This document shows, piece after piece, positions 52,944-61,624 of a DNA stretch of 64,000 bases. Numbering within the stretch: the stretch's first letter is position 1; each line of letters starts with the position of its first letter. The notes under the pieces are model-generated. The model was given only the letters and a program-made list of their open reading frames with translations, was not told the origin of the DNA and did not search any database. Made by a program: the position numbers and the translations under genes. Source of the stretch: Microbacterium pumilum (lineage in GTDB: Bacteria > Actinomycetota > Actinomycetes > Actinomycetales > Microbacteriaceae); contig NZ_BAAAOH010000001.1 of NCBI RefSeq assembly GCF_039530225.1, forward strand, positions 4,340,001-4,404,000. Reading direction: 5' to 3'.

Positions 52944-54140
52944 ATGGCTCGATCATTCCTCAGCGGCCTGTTACGGCCCGCGCCGTTCGCGCGGAGCGAC
53001 GACCGCGACACCGCGCCGTGGGCGCTCTCCGGCAGTCCGACCGACCTGCCGTATCGCTGGCGGGGAGTACGACCCAACCTGCTTCTGACGTACCTGGTCG
53101 GCGTCGTCTTCCTTGTCTTCGCGTTCCCGACCATCACCGATGGGGTGGGTTCAATCGGGCTCGCCCTCAGGATCGGCTATCTGGCGCTGCTCGCGGTGCT
53201 CTACGTCGGAGCAGCGTGGACAGCCGACAGGTCCCTCCGGCTGCGCTGGTGGTACGTCGCGGCGTTGACTGCCTTCGTTGTCAGCGGAGCGCTGCTGTGG
53301 GGCTGGGAGTTCGCCAACTTCGGCGTCTTCCCGGCCGTCTTGATGGCCACCCTCATCCCGTGGCATCAGTCCCGTCTAGCGGTGGTCGGTTGGGCGATGG
53401 TCCTGAGTCTGGCTGCGTTGCTCGGTCGACAATGGATGCCGGTCCTCATCGCCGCGCTCTCCCTCGGCATAGGGCTCGGGATAGCGGGTTGGATCGAGAG
53501 CAGCCGGGTCAGGCGCCTGCTCGAGCAGAGTCAAGCCAGGGTCCAAACCCTCACCGTAGGCGCAGAGCGGGCGCGGATCAGCCGAGATCTGCACGACATC
53601 CTCGGCCACTCGCTTACTGCCATCACGATCAAGTCGTCGCTGGCCGCGCGCCTTGCCGACACGTCACCGGAGGCGGCGAAGGAGCAGATGGCTGCAGTCG
53701 AGGCGATCGCCCGCCAAGCTCTGGCCGACGTGCGGGCCACGGTTTCCGGCCTGACCGAGATCCGGCTCGCCACCGAGATCGCCAGCGGCCGCTCTGTGCT
53801 ACTTGCGGCCGGCATCGATGCTCGCACGCCCCAGGCGCTGCCGACACTGTCCGACGGTGTCAGCGAGCTGTTCGGATACGTGGTCCGCGAGTCGGTGACC
53901 AACGTCGTCCGGCACGCGGAGGCGACGCAGTGCGTGATCGAGGTCGACGAGCACTCCGTCGAGGTGCGGGACGACGGCGTCGGACTCGACACCGACCGGT
54001 CCGGTCGCGGGCTCACCGGGCTCCGCGAACGAGTCGTCGAAGCCGGCGGTGTCCTGGAGATCGCGGCCGCGCCGGGGCGCGGCACTTCGGTCCGCGCCGC
54101 CCTCGCCGCATCCTCTCGACCGATCGGGGAAACTGCGTGA
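52944..54140 (+). CDS. Sensor histidine kinase, HisKA_3 type
   Basis: 398 residues; GGAGGAGG at 5-6 nt. Five or six transmembrane helices in residues 45-185, no extracellular sensor domain, then HisKA_3 with ERARISRDLHDILGHSLTAI (phospho-acceptor His) and HATPase: ESVTNVVRHA (N box), VRDDGVGLD and GRGLTGLRERV. This intramembrane-sensing type (LiaS/DesK-like) usually senses cell-envelope stress. Confidence 0.9.
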   Translation: MARSFLSGLLRPAPFARSDDRDTAPWALSGSPTDLPYRWRGVRPNLLLTYLVGVVFLVFAFPTITDGVGSIGLALRIGYLALLAVLYVGAAWTADRSLRLRWWYVAALTAFVVSGALLWGWEFANFGVFPAVLMATLIPWHQSRLAVVGWAMVLSLAALLGRQWMPVLIAALSLGIGLGIAGWIESSRVRRLLEQSQARVQTLTVGAERARISRDLHDILGHSLTAITIKSSLAARLADTSPEAAKEQMAAVEAIARQALADVRATVSGLTEIRLATEIASGRSVLLAAGIDARTPQALPTLSDGVSELFGYVVRESVTNVVRHAEATQCVIEVDEHSVEVRDDGVGLDTDRSGRGLTGLRERVVEAGGVLEIAAAPGRGTSVRAALAASSRPIGETA

Positions 54141-54754
54141 TCCGCGTGCTCGTGGCTGACGACCAGGCGATCATCGCCGAGGCGCTCGCGGCGCTCCTGC
54201 GCACCGAGTCCGACCTCGAGGTGGTCGCTCTTGCCCACAGCGCAGCCGACTCAGTTCGCCGAGCGTCCGACGTGCGTCCGGACGTCGTGCTGATGGACGT
54301 GCAGATGCCCGGCACGGCCGATTGCAAGGACGGCATCGAAGCAACCGCGGCCATCGTCGCCGCCCAACCGGCGACGAGGGTGATCGTCTTGACCACCTTC
54401 GGCCGTCCCGGCTACCTGCGACGCGCCATGGAGGCGGGAGCTGTCGGATTCATGGTCAAGGACGCCTCGGCCGACCGGCTCGTGGATGCCATCCGGCGCG
54501 TCTCCGCGGGTATGCGCGTCGTCGACCCCGCGCTGGCTGCCGCCAGTCTGAGCATCGGACCATCCCCGCTCACCGAGCGCGAGACTGAGGTATTGGCGGC
54601 CGCCACCGGAGGCGTATCGACAGCCGCCATCGCCGCGGCGACCTTCCTCAGCGAGGGCACGGTACGCAATCATCTATCGGCCGCCATCGGCAAGCTCGGC
54701 GCCGTCTCGCGGGCTGAGGCCGTCCGGATCGCGACCGAGAACGGCTGGCTGTGA
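54137..54754 (+). CDS. NarL/FixJ-type response regulator
   Basis: 205 residues, GTG start overlapping the kinase stop (GTGA). Receiver: VLVADDQAIIAEAL, phospho-acceptor Asp in VVLMDVQMPG, VIVLTTFG and GFMVKDAS; a short insert (GTADCKDGIEA) follows the Asp. HTH LuxR: LTERETEVLAAATGG and FLSEGTVRNHLSAAIGKL. Completes the DrrAB-kinase-regulator operon, which it probably controls. Confidence 0.92.
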   Translation: MIRVLVADDQAIIAEALAALLRTESDLEVVALAHSAADSVRRASDVRPDVVLMDVQMPGTADCKDGIEATAAIVAAQPATRVIVLTTFGRPGYLRRAMEAGAVGFMVKDASADRLVDAIRRVSAGMRVVDPALAAASLSIGPSPLTERETEVLAAATGGVSTAAIAAATFLSEGTVRNHLSAAIGKLGAVSRAEAVRIATENGWL

Positions 54755-55064
54755 ACCGCATGGGCTAAAGCGTTCGTGTGGCATTCCTCTGCGGGCAGTG
54801 CACGGATCGCGGACCTCGACGGGCGGCCGTAGCTCGTTTCTTTACGCGGAGTTGGATTGCGCGGACCCGCGCCGGGGCGGCCGCGGCTGCCTTTTCGGCT
54901 CGGTCGGTGCGCGCGATGTCCGTCGGCAGGGCGCGGCAGTGCGGCCCCGATCCGCTCGCGGGCTGCGGCTGAGATTCCGCGCTGCGAAGCGTCGTCGACT
55001 GTCGCCGCCGCGAATCACACCGGAGCGGGCGCGGCTGAGACCCGCGCCCGGCTAGCCTCATTGG
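54755..55064. other. Intergenic region
   Basis: 310 bp of very GC-rich DNA; open frames on the minus strand are Arg/Ser/Ala-rich and lack ribosome sites. Nothing supported. Confidence 0.5.
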
Positions 55065-55190
55065 ATGACCTTCGATGCGAACGACGCGGCCGCCGGCGTT
55101 GACGGGATCCGCCGCGAGCTCCTCCCGCGGAACCAGTTCGATGATGCGGCACGATCGTTCCCCATCACCGCCGGCGAGGATGCCGCGTGA
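55065..55190 (+). CDS. Small ORF coupled to peptidase gene, 41 aa
   Basis: Starts MTFDANDAAAGVDGIRREL and ends TAGEDAA. Its stop overlaps the next start by 4 bp (GTGA), the usual arrangement of a real upstream gene or translational leader. No strong ribosome site; unknown role. Confidence 0.45.
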   Translation: MTFDANDAAAGVDGIRRELLPRNQFDDAARSFPITAGEDAA

Positions 55191-55912
55191 GCGTGCACCT
55201 CATCGGCGGCGGTGCGACAACGGCGGCGGATGCCGCGCTCTACGCGCCGTTCGTCGCCGAAGCGTTCCTGCGAGCGACCCGCGTGGGCCGCGTGCGGCCG
55301 CGCGTCGCCGTGATCTCGCTGCACCCCGAGGCCGAGGAGAAGGCGGCGGCGCTCGGGGAGCTCCTCACCATGGCGAGAACGGGACCCGCCCTCGAACTGC
55401 ACCTCACTGCGGGGACGCCCGGCGAGCCGATCGGGCTCGCCGCAATCGCCGACGTTGACGGCATCGCGGTGGGCGGCGGCAACGTCGAGAACGTGCGCGC
55501 CGGGCTCGAGCCGGTGTTCGATGAGTTGCGCCTGCTGGTTGCCGACGGTGTGCCCTACCTTGGAGTCTCGGCCGGCGCGATGATCGCGGCGGAGGGCTCT
55601 CTCGGAAGCGGCTCCCGCATCGGCGGCGTGGTCGTCTCACCCGAGGATCCCGGCGAACCAGGCGATGAGCTGGAAATCGAGCTCGGCATCGGCCTGATCG
55701 ATGTGGCCATCGAGGTGCATGTGGCCCAGCGCGGCATGCTGTCTCGACTGGTCGCGGCCGCCGAATCGGGGCTGATCGCCGGTGGGCTCGGCATCGACGA
55801 GCGCACGGCCCTGATCGTGGGCGACGGCGCGCTCCGGGTCGAGGGCACGGGCAGCGTCTGGCGGGTGCTGCCTTCCGAGGGCGGCGTGCTGGTCTCGACA
55901 ATCGGGATTTGA
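55187..55912 (+). CDS. Peptidase S51 / type 1 glutamine amidotransferase-like protein
   Basis: 241 residues. VHLIGGGATTA, IAVGGGNVENVRAGLEPVFDE and the nucleophile elbow LGVSAGAMIA match the S51 dipeptidase E/cyanophycinase-like fold, with EVHVAQRGMLSRL for the catalytic His region. Substrate unknown. Confidence 0.8.
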   Translation: MSVHLIGGGATTAADAALYAPFVAEAFLRATRVGRVRPRVAVISLHPEAEEKAAALGELLTMARTGPALELHLTAGTPGEPIGLAAIADVDGIAVGGGNVENVRAGLEPVFDELRLLVADGVPYLGVSAGAMIAAEGSLGSGSRIGGVVVSPEDPGEPGDELEIELGIGLIDVAIEVHVAQRGMLSRLVAAAESGLIAGGLGIDERTALIVGDGALRVEGTGSVWRVLPSEGGVLVSTIGI

Positions 55913-56193
55913 CGTCCCGCGCGAAGTCCTGGCAATTGCAGAGGACGGTGGATCCACGCATCCGCGGGCGACCGATCGAAATCGCGAACCGGACTGCGAC
56001 GAGGTGACCCGCGGGACGCCCAGACGGGCGCTACGCACCATCCGTATGCGGGCACTACCCGTAACGGGCAGGTCGCGCGTAGCCCTGATCGCGCGCGACC
56101 ACGATGGGCAAGCGGGCGGTGCCGCAGTGGGTCGCGGCGGGCGCCGAAGCGCCCGCAATGGATCCTGTCGGTATGAGGGTCTACGGTTCGAGG

Positions 56194-56766
56194 ATGGTCG
56201 CTGCCTCTCCCAAGCCAGAGCTGCACGTTGACACGGTCGAAGAGTGGGAGCGCTGGCTGGAGTCCGATCCCGGTCTTGACGGAGTGAGGCTACGCGTCCG
56301 CAAGGCGGCGTCGAAGAGGCCGGGCATCAGCTACGCAGATGCGTTGGACGTCGCGCTGTGCTTCGGATGGATCGACGGACAGAAGCAGTCGTTGGATGCC
56401 GACTACTTCCTGCAGGTCTTCACACCGCGCCGTCCGCATGGGCTGTGGTCGAAGGTCAACACAGAGCACGCCGCCCGTTTGATCGAGGAGGGTCGGATGC
56501 GTCCCGCAGGTCACCGTGAGATCAACCGTGCGATGGCCGACGGGCGATGGGACGCCGCTTATCGTCAGCGGGACGGGGAGATCCCGCGTGAGCTCCAGGC
56601 GGCACTCGATGCCGACCCGGCCATCGCCGCTGCGTTCGCCGCCCAGTCGGCTCAGAACCGGTTTGCGATGGCGTTTCGTGTGAGCCATCTGAAGCGACCG
56701 GAGACGCGTGCGGCCCGCGTCGCCCAGTACGTCGCCATGCTTGAGCGGGGGGAGACCATCCACTGA
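56194..56766 (+). CDS. YdeI/OmpD-associated-type protein
   Basis: 190 residues starting near MVAASPKPELHVDT; VEEWERWLESDPGLDGVRLR, ALDVALCFGWIDGQKQSLD, RRPHGLWSKVNTEHAARLIE and the C-terminal FRVSHLKRPETRAARVAQYV are family signatures. Earlier Met codons at 56173 and 56104 are possible. Function poorly known (bacteriocin-protection related in some cases). Confidence 0.85.
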   Translation: MVAASPKPELHVDTVEEWERWLESDPGLDGVRLRVRKAASKRPGISYADALDVALCFGWIDGQKQSLDADYFLQVFTPRRPHGLWSKVNTEHAARLIEEGRMRPAGHREINRAMADGRWDAAYRQRDGEIPRELQAALDADPAIAAAFAAQSAQNRFAMAFRVSHLKRPETRAARVAQYVAMLERGETIH

Positions 56767-57216
56767 CTTGACGCGGAGCCGGCGCAAGGCAATCCCCGCT
56801 TCGCGACACCAACGGGCTCGTGGCCATCGCCATCAGCTGATCTTCTGTCACTTCGTGGGCGCAGTGGATCCCTGTCCGCGGGAAGATGGCGATCTGGATC
56901 AGCAGGTAGAGAACCACGAACCAGAGGAGGAACTGGGCTTGCCGCCATGGGATGGTTGCTCTGACGCGGGTAGTGCGCGGCCACCGGTGCAGCGCGGGGG
57001 CAGCGGCCGGCAATCACGGGATTGTCGCCTATCGTCTCGCTGAGGGTACGGCTAATGAGGCGTTGGCAGCGGAAACGGTGGATTCCTTCGTCAACCAGTG
57101 GGACGGAAATCCCACATCAGGTCCTCGAGTTCAGCGATCTGGAGACCGGCTGACCACAACGGCGCTTCCCCGTCAACCTGTGGCACGTACAGGCGACGAG
57201 CGTTAGACATGGAATC
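56767..57216. other. 450-bp intergenic region with a possible minus-strand membrane ORF
   Basis: A minus-strand frame from GTG/ATG near 57013 encodes a transmembrane-like stretch (QFLLWFVVLYLLIQIAIFP) but runs on into the YdeI-like gene without a stop. It is either a decayed small gene or chance. No other feature. Confidence 0.35.
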
Positions 57217-58908
57217 ATGGCGTCCTCCCCTCTCCTCGTCGGACCGATGCTGCGCTACACCGCAGAGACCTGCGCGACTGTCTGGGTCGAGACCGCGGGC
57301 GACGCTGCCGTGAGCGTGAGCATCGGCGAGCGCGAGTGGAGCACTCGGACCTTCGCGGTGCACGGACATCACTACGCCCTGGTCGCCCTCGACGACCTCG
57401 CACCGGGGGCGGTGATGCCTTATGAGGTTCGTCTCGACGGAGAGAGGGTGTGGCCGGACCGGGACTCACCCATGCCGGCTCCCGTCATCGCCACGCGAGC
57501 ACCTGAGCAGCCTCTTCGGATGGCGTGGGGATCGTGTCGCACGAGCGTGGACCACGACGCCACCGGCAATCGCACACACGGCGTCGACGCGATGCGGACG
57601 TTCGCTCTGGCGCTGGGCGAGGATGCGTCGCTTCGGCCGGATCTCATCCTGCTCCTGGGTGACCAGGTATACGCCGACATGACCACCGAAGCCATGCAGG
57701 AGTTCATCCGCGATCGCCGAGACATTCGCGAGCCGCCCGGCAAAGAGCTCAAGGACTTCGAGGAGTACGCGCACCTGTATCGGCTCGCTTGGTCGGACGA
57801 TGCCAACCGATGGCTGCTGTCGACTGTGCCGAGCGCGATGATCTTCGACGACCACGACGTGCGCGACGACTGGAACGCCTCGCTGGACTGGAAGAAGCAG
57901 ATGGAGGCGACGTCGTGGTGGCACGAGCGTATCGTCGCCGGGCTGGCCTCGTACTGGGTTTACCAGCACCTCGGCAACCTCTCTCCCGCGCAACGCGCAG
58001 ACGACGAGATCTGGCAGCGGATCAGCGCGCACGACGGTCCCAGCGAGCTGGACATCACCGGCGCACTGGACGCCTTGGCGGATCGGGTGGACCGGGAGCC
58101 CCGCACGTACCGTTTCAGCTACTGCCGCGACTTCGGCGACATCCGTCTGGCGGTCGTCGACTCCCGGGCAGCGCGCGACCTCACGCCCACGGCGCGAGCG
58201 CTGGTCGACTCGACGGAGTGGGAGTGGCTGGACGAGCAACTGCAGGGCGGCTTCCGGCATCTGCTCGTCGCGACCTCGCTCCCGTTCCTGCTGCCTATCG
58301 GGCTGCATCACGTCGAGTCCTGGGACGAGGCGATCTCGCAGGGCGCCTGGGGGCGCGTCGCCGCCCGGATCGGCGAACGCCTGCGGCAGATGGTGGATCT
58401 CGAGCACTGGGCCGCCTGGCAGAACAGCTTCCAGTCGCTGGCAGGCATCCTGACGGAGATCGCCGATGGAGGCCGCGGCGCCGCGCCCGACTCGGTGCTG
58501 GTTCTCTCCGGCGACGTGCACTTCTCGTACGTCGCGGAGGTCGAGCGGTCGGGCGGGGGCAGGATCGTGCAAGCCGTGTGCTCTCCTGTGCGCAATCCGC
58601 TGCCGATCCTGATGCGCTGGTTCTCGGTGGTGATGTCATACGGCCTGGCGCGTCCGGTCGGTGCCGTCGTTGCCCGCTCTGCGAAAGTACCCGATCCCCC
58701 GTTCGAGTGGACGACGACCAAGGGGCCGTGGTTCGACAACAATCTCTCGGTGCTGCAGGAGACGCCTGACGGCCTCGAGTTGACCTGGCACAAGGGCGTG
58801 GTCGAAAACGGCGACGAGCGGCATCCGCGGATGGAAGAAGTCTCGCGCGTCATGGTGGGCCCTCGCCGCTCAGTGGACGGAGCGGTCGGCGGGCGAGCTC
58901 AGGGATAG
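57217..58908 (+). CDS. PhoD-like alkaline phosphatase family protein
   Basis: 563 residues. N-terminal fibronectin-like domain (GPMLRYTAETCATVWVE) then a PhoD metallophosphatase: RMAWGSCRT, LLLGDQVYADMT, MIFDDHDVRDDW, ATSLPFLLPIGLHH and VLSGDVHFSYVAEV, giving the metal-binding Asp, Asn-like and His residues. No clear signal peptide, so the protein may be cytoplasmic. Hydrolyses phosphomono/diesters. Confidence 0.87.
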   Translation: MASSPLLVGPMLRYTAETCATVWVETAGDAAVSVSIGEREWSTRTFAVHGHHYALVALDDLAPGAVMPYEVRLDGERVWPDRDSPMPAPVIATRAPEQPLRMAWGSCRTSVDHDATGNRTHGVDAMRTFALALGEDASLRPDLILLLGDQVYADMTTEAMQEFIRDRRDIREPPGKELKDFEEYAHLYRLAWSDDANRWLLSTVPSAMIFDDHDVRDDWNASLDWKKQMEATSWWHERIVAGLASYWVYQHLGNLSPAQRADDEIWQRISAHDGPSELDITGALDALADRVDREPRTYRFSYCRDFGDIRLAVVDSRAARDLTPTARALVDSTEWEWLDEQLQGGFRHLLVATSLPFLLPIGLHHVESWDEAISQGAWGRVAARIGERLRQMVDLEHWAAWQNSFQSLAGILTEIADGGRGAAPDSVLVLSGDVHFSYVAEVERSGGGRIVQAVCSPVRNPLPILMRWFSVVMSYGLARPVGAVVARSAKVPDPPFEWTTTKGPWFDNNLSVLQETPDGLELTWHKGVVENGDERHPRMEEVSRVMVGPRRSVDGAVGGRAQG

Positions 58909-59014
58909 CCGCCGAGCGCGGGCGGCAGCCGATGAAAGCCGTGTCACGAAGCAGGGCTGCTTGAGCAACGCCAGATCGATCCCTAGAATTCCGCAGCGAA
59001 AGGAGCGATCAGAC

Positions 59015-59266
59015 ATGGATGGACCAGATCTTCTCGCGGCACGACTTCTCCGCGCAATGGTCGCCGACGACGTCGACGCCGTCAGTGACCTCGTCGTAGA
59101 GATCGAGGACAGCGGCTACGCCGGCCTCGTCGCCACAGGACTCGCGCAGTCCTACATCACCGAAATGCTGAAGACTGCAAGACGCGAACCACTTCTGCGT
59201 GCACTGGAAGCGCGGATCCTCGAGCTGACCGCCATCGCCGACGAATCGAACGACAAGTCGGCCTGA
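59015..59266 (+). CDS. Hypothetical protein, 83 aa
   Basis: All-helical, acidic: DLLAARLLRAMVADDVDAVSD and ALEARILELTAIADESNDKS. AAAGGAG 12 nt before ATG supports the start. Not recognised; similar to small helical proteins of actinobacteria. Confidence 0.65.
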   Translation: MDGPDLLAARLLRAMVADDVDAVSDLVVEIEDSGYAGLVATGLAQSYITEMLKTARREPLLRALEARILELTAIADESNDKSA

Positions 59267-59404
59267 TCCCCCGTGGGGCACTTCGTTCCACCGTGACGCG
59301 TCCCCCCGCCGGCTCCCCAACGCGGGCAGTGCACGGATGAGACATGTCTGCGGGCGGCCGACGCCGCCACAGGACCCTGTCCGGCAAAATGCGGAGCGAG
59401 GCCA

Positions 59405-59420
59405 CCCCCCCCCCCCCCCC
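59405..59420. repeat. 16-C homopolymer tract
   Basis: Sixteen consecutive C residues in an intergenic stretch (59267-59515). Long G/C homopolymers are known slippage sites and also typical assembly errors. Confidence 0.85.
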
Positions 59421-59515
59421 GCGCGTGGACCGGCAATCGTCATCAACCCGGCGACTTCGCGACGTGCACGCAGCTGACGCCGGCTGACCTCAGTCAGGTC
59501 TGTGCCGCAGCCCAA

Positions 59516-59650
59516 TCAGGCCCTCGCCGCCTTGCGCGGCTTGACGAACGTGCTCGGCTCGCGCTTGTCGCGCTTCGCCGCTCGCTTTTCCTTTATCGAC
59601 ATCATCGCGACTTTCTTCACGTCGCGTTCCTGTCTTGACTTACCGGACAT
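59516..59650 (-). CDS. Small basic protein, 44 aa
   Basis: Lys/Arg-rich: MSGKSRQERDVKKVAMMSIK then EKRAAKRDKREPSTFVKPRK. Internal Met residues offer a shorter form starting MMSIKEKRAAKR. Resembles small basic proteins found in Microbacteriaceae; function unknown, possibly nucleic-acid binding. Confidence 0.5.
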   Translation of the reverse strand: MSGKSRQERDVKKVAMMSIKEKRAAKRDKREPSTFVKPRKAARA

Positions 59651-59980
59651 CGGTTCTCGCTTCCCCTTATCGGCTGGCGGTGAACCTCCGACCATAGCCC
59701 TCTGCCGGAGGAAGTCAATTCCGCGGTCCACGCTGGGATCATGGAGAGTGATCAGCAAAGACACGAACCAGACAGCATCCAGTGGATCATGGGAGCGCAC
59801 CCGTCTCAGATGAGGTCGTCGGCGGTTGCCCCCGCGCTCGCCGATGACGTCATCTACCGGCAAAGCAATCGACGCCCGCGTCACGGGAGCACAGATGTCG
59901 GCGACGCCCATAGCCAACCTCGCGGTGGACGCAACTCGCGCCGACTTGCCTTTTCTGTCGGCTCAGCTATGGTGAGGGCC
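59651..59980. other. 330-bp region upstream of leader ORF
   Basis: No coding signal was recognised. It ends in the -35/-10 promoter for the leader of the TraR/DksA gene. Confidence 0.5.
59946..59973 (+). promoter_or_regulatory. Promoter for leaderless upstream ORF
   Basis: -35 TTGCCT (59946-59951), 16-bp spacer, -10 TATGGT (59968-59973). The eighth base after the -10 is the A of ATG 59981, so transcription would start at or next to the start codon. Confidence 0.5.
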
Positions 59981-60145
59981 ATGAGCCGGATGCCCTCTCT
60001 CGTTTCCTCGGACCGTCGTCTCGACGCGTCCGTGGTGACGTGTGCAGCCGACATCGCCGGTGCCCGGCACGAGGTCCTTCCGCCCCGGCGTGCCGCGGCA
60101 GGTGGCCGGCGTATTCGTGCCACCTTGCGCGCTGCACCCCCGTAG
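59981..60145 (+). CDS. Leader ORF, 54 aa, upstream of DksA/TraR gene
   Basis: MSRMPSLVSSDRRLDAS to the Arg-rich end GGRRIRATLRAAPP and a TAG stop immediately before a hairpin (60146-60166). No Shine-Dalgarno is needed if leaderless. The Arg-rich C-terminus followed by stem-loops resembles antibiotic- or stress-sensing leader peptides. A chance ORF is the alternative. Confidence 0.5.
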   Translation: MSRMPSLVSSDRRLDASVVTCAADIAGARHEVLPPRRAAAGGRRIRATLRAAPP

Positions 60146-60166
60146 ACCCCTTCAGCCCGAAGGGGT
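60146..60166 (+). promoter_or_regulatory. Hairpin directly after leader ORF stop
   Basis: Perfect 8-bp stem ACCCCTTC/GAAGGGGT with a 5-nt loop, beginning one base after the leader stop codon. It lies where a ribosome stalled at the leader end would affect folding, and could act as anti-terminator or pause hairpin. Confidence 0.55.
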
Positions 60167-60181
60167 ATTCCGGTCAACCAG

Positions 60182-60211
60182 CGCGTCGCATCTGCGGCGC
60201 GTTTCTCTTTT
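60182..60211 (+). terminator. Intrinsic terminator in the 5' UTR of the DksA/TraR gene
   Basis: 8-bp stem (60182-60189 with 60194-60201, one G-T pair), 4-nt loop, then TTTCTCTTTT. It ends 4 nt before the AGGAG of the next gene, so it must be read through for that gene to be expressed; this marks a transcription attenuator. Confidence 0.7.
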
Positions 60212-60224
60212 CTCAGGAGCCGTC

Positions 60225-60545
60225 ATGACACACACTTCCCAACCCGTCAGGGACATGGACGTCGATACCATCCGCCAGCAGCTCGAGCAGCATCTCCAGG
60301 AACGGCTCGACATCCTGGCCGAACTCGCCCCCGAGGCTCTGCCGAGCGTCGACCCCGTCGCCTACCAGAGGGCGGCGACGAACCGTTTGGTCGTCGAGCA
60401 GATCACGGCAGCATTGAATCGATTGGATGCCGGCACCTACGGTCACTGCACCCGCTGCGGACGTGAGATCGCTGCTGGACGACTGGAGATCCTGCCTCAC
60501 GCTGCGGCGTGTATCGACTGTCAGAGCCATGCTGACGCCGCCTAG
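60225..60545 (+). CDS. DksA/TraR-type C4 zinc-finger protein
   Basis: 106 residues. Helical N-terminus (VDTIRQQLEQHLQERLDILA), then the zinc finger CTRCGREIAAGRLEILPHAA and CIDCQ with four Cys, in the pattern of DksA/TraR proteins that act on RNA polymerase. CAGGAG 6-8 nt before ATG. Controlled by the leader/terminator arrangement upstream. Confidence 0.85.
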   Translation: MTHTSQPVRDMDVDTIRQQLEQHLQERLDILAELAPEALPSVDPVAYQRAATNRLVVEQITAALNRLDAGTYGHCTRCGREIAAGRLEILPHAAACIDCQSHADAA

Positions 60546-60743
60546 CACGGGTCGCTGCACGGAGCATCACCGCCTCGCGAGTCGAACCCGGCACGGACTA
60601 TCCCACGAGGGAACGGCTGGACGTCGGCCTCCGCGGGAGGTCCAGATTTCCATTCATTGGAATATAAATTCGACTTCGGCCGTTATAAAGATCAAGTCGA
60701 AACCCGCGTTGGGTTCGGCTCAAAGACGTGAGGAGTGATCGAG

Positions 60744-61484
60744 ATGACGAATAGATTCCATGGTCGTGTGGCTCTGGTGACCGGCGGCGCGAGCGGGATC
60801 GGCAAGGCGACAGCGTTGCGTATCGCGTCCGAAGGGGGTGCGGTGGCAATCGGCGATGTGCAGGAGCCGGCCGGCATCGAGGTGGTCTCCGAGATCGAGC
60901 GCAGCGGCGGCAAGGCCGTCTTCGTGCGCCTGGATGTCACCAGCGAACAGGATTGGGCGAATGCGGTCGAGGTCGTGGTGTCGACGTTAGGCAAACTCGA
61001 CATCCTGATCAACAACGCGGGCATCGGTGACACCGAGCCACTTGAGATAACGAGCCTGGACACCTGGAACAAGGTCGTCGCCGTCACGCAGACCAGCGTC
61101 TTCCTCGGCATGAAGGCCGCCGCTGCCCCCCTCAAGGCCAGTGGCAACGGATCGGTCGTGAATATCAGCTCGATGTACGGCATCGTCGGATCAGGGGTCA
61201 GTCCCGCGTATCACGCCGCCAAGGGCGCCGTGCGCCTCTTGACCAAGACCACTGCCCTCGGCTGGGCGAAGGAAGGCGTGCGCGTCAACTCGGTCCACCC
61301 CGGTTTCATCGACACTCCGATCCTGGGCGACACCGACCGCGAGATGCTCATCGCGGGCACCCCTATGGGCAGGCTCGGACGAGCAGATGAGATGGCCGCG
61401 CTCATCGCGTTCGTGGCAAGCGACGACGCAAGCTTCGCAACAGGCTCTGAGTTCGTCGCCGACGGCGGTGTCACAGCCGGCTGA
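60744..61484 (+). CDS. SDR-family oxidoreductase
   Basis: 246 residues: VALVTGGASGIGKATALRIA, DVTSEQDWANAV, ILINNAGIGD, VVNISSMYGIVGSG (Ser), SPAYHAAKGAVRLL (Tyr-x3-Lys), NSVHPGFIDTPI and FVADGGVTAG, the standard classical SDR order. GAGGAG 9 nt before ATG 60744 (GTG 60735 rejected). Followed by a strong hairpin. Upstream 198 bp contains an unusually A/T-rich stretch. Confidence 0.9.
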   Translation: MTNRFHGRVALVTGGASGIGKATALRIASEGGAVAIGDVQEPAGIEVVSEIERSGGKAVFVRLDVTSEQDWANAVEVVVSTLGKLDILINNAGIGDTEPLEITSLDTWNKVVAVTQTSVFLGMKAAAAPLKASGNGSVVNISSMYGIVGSGVSPAYHAAKGAVRLLTKTTALGWAKEGVRVNSVHPGFIDTPILGDTDREMLIAGTPMGRLGRADEMAALIAFVASDDASFATGSEFVADGGVTAG

Positions 61485-61557
61485 CTTCAGCCTGTCCCGC
61501 GATGAGGAGGATCAACTCCGCATCTGGCAGGGCCGGACCCCGGTTCCGCGCCCGAGA

Positions 61558-61586
61558 TAGTGCGGCCCCGATTCGGGGCCGCACTA
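61558..61586 (+). terminator. Strong hairpin terminator after SDR gene
   Basis: 13-bp perfect stem (61558-61570 with 61574-61586) and a 3-nt ATT loop, 74 bp after the SDR stop. No T-tract follows. Confidence 0.75.
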
Positions 61587-61624
61587 CCTGAACGTGACGA
61601 AGGCGTCACAGAAACGAGGTCGAC

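Noticed and set aside
55990..56100. Imperfect hairpin with paired GGGC/GCCC arms
   Set aside because: Has a bulge and no conserved riboswitch elements that I can recognise; not annotated.
60570..60610. tRNA T-arm-like GGTTCGA on minus strand
   Set aside because: Flanking stem bases do not pair and no acceptor or anticodon arm is present.
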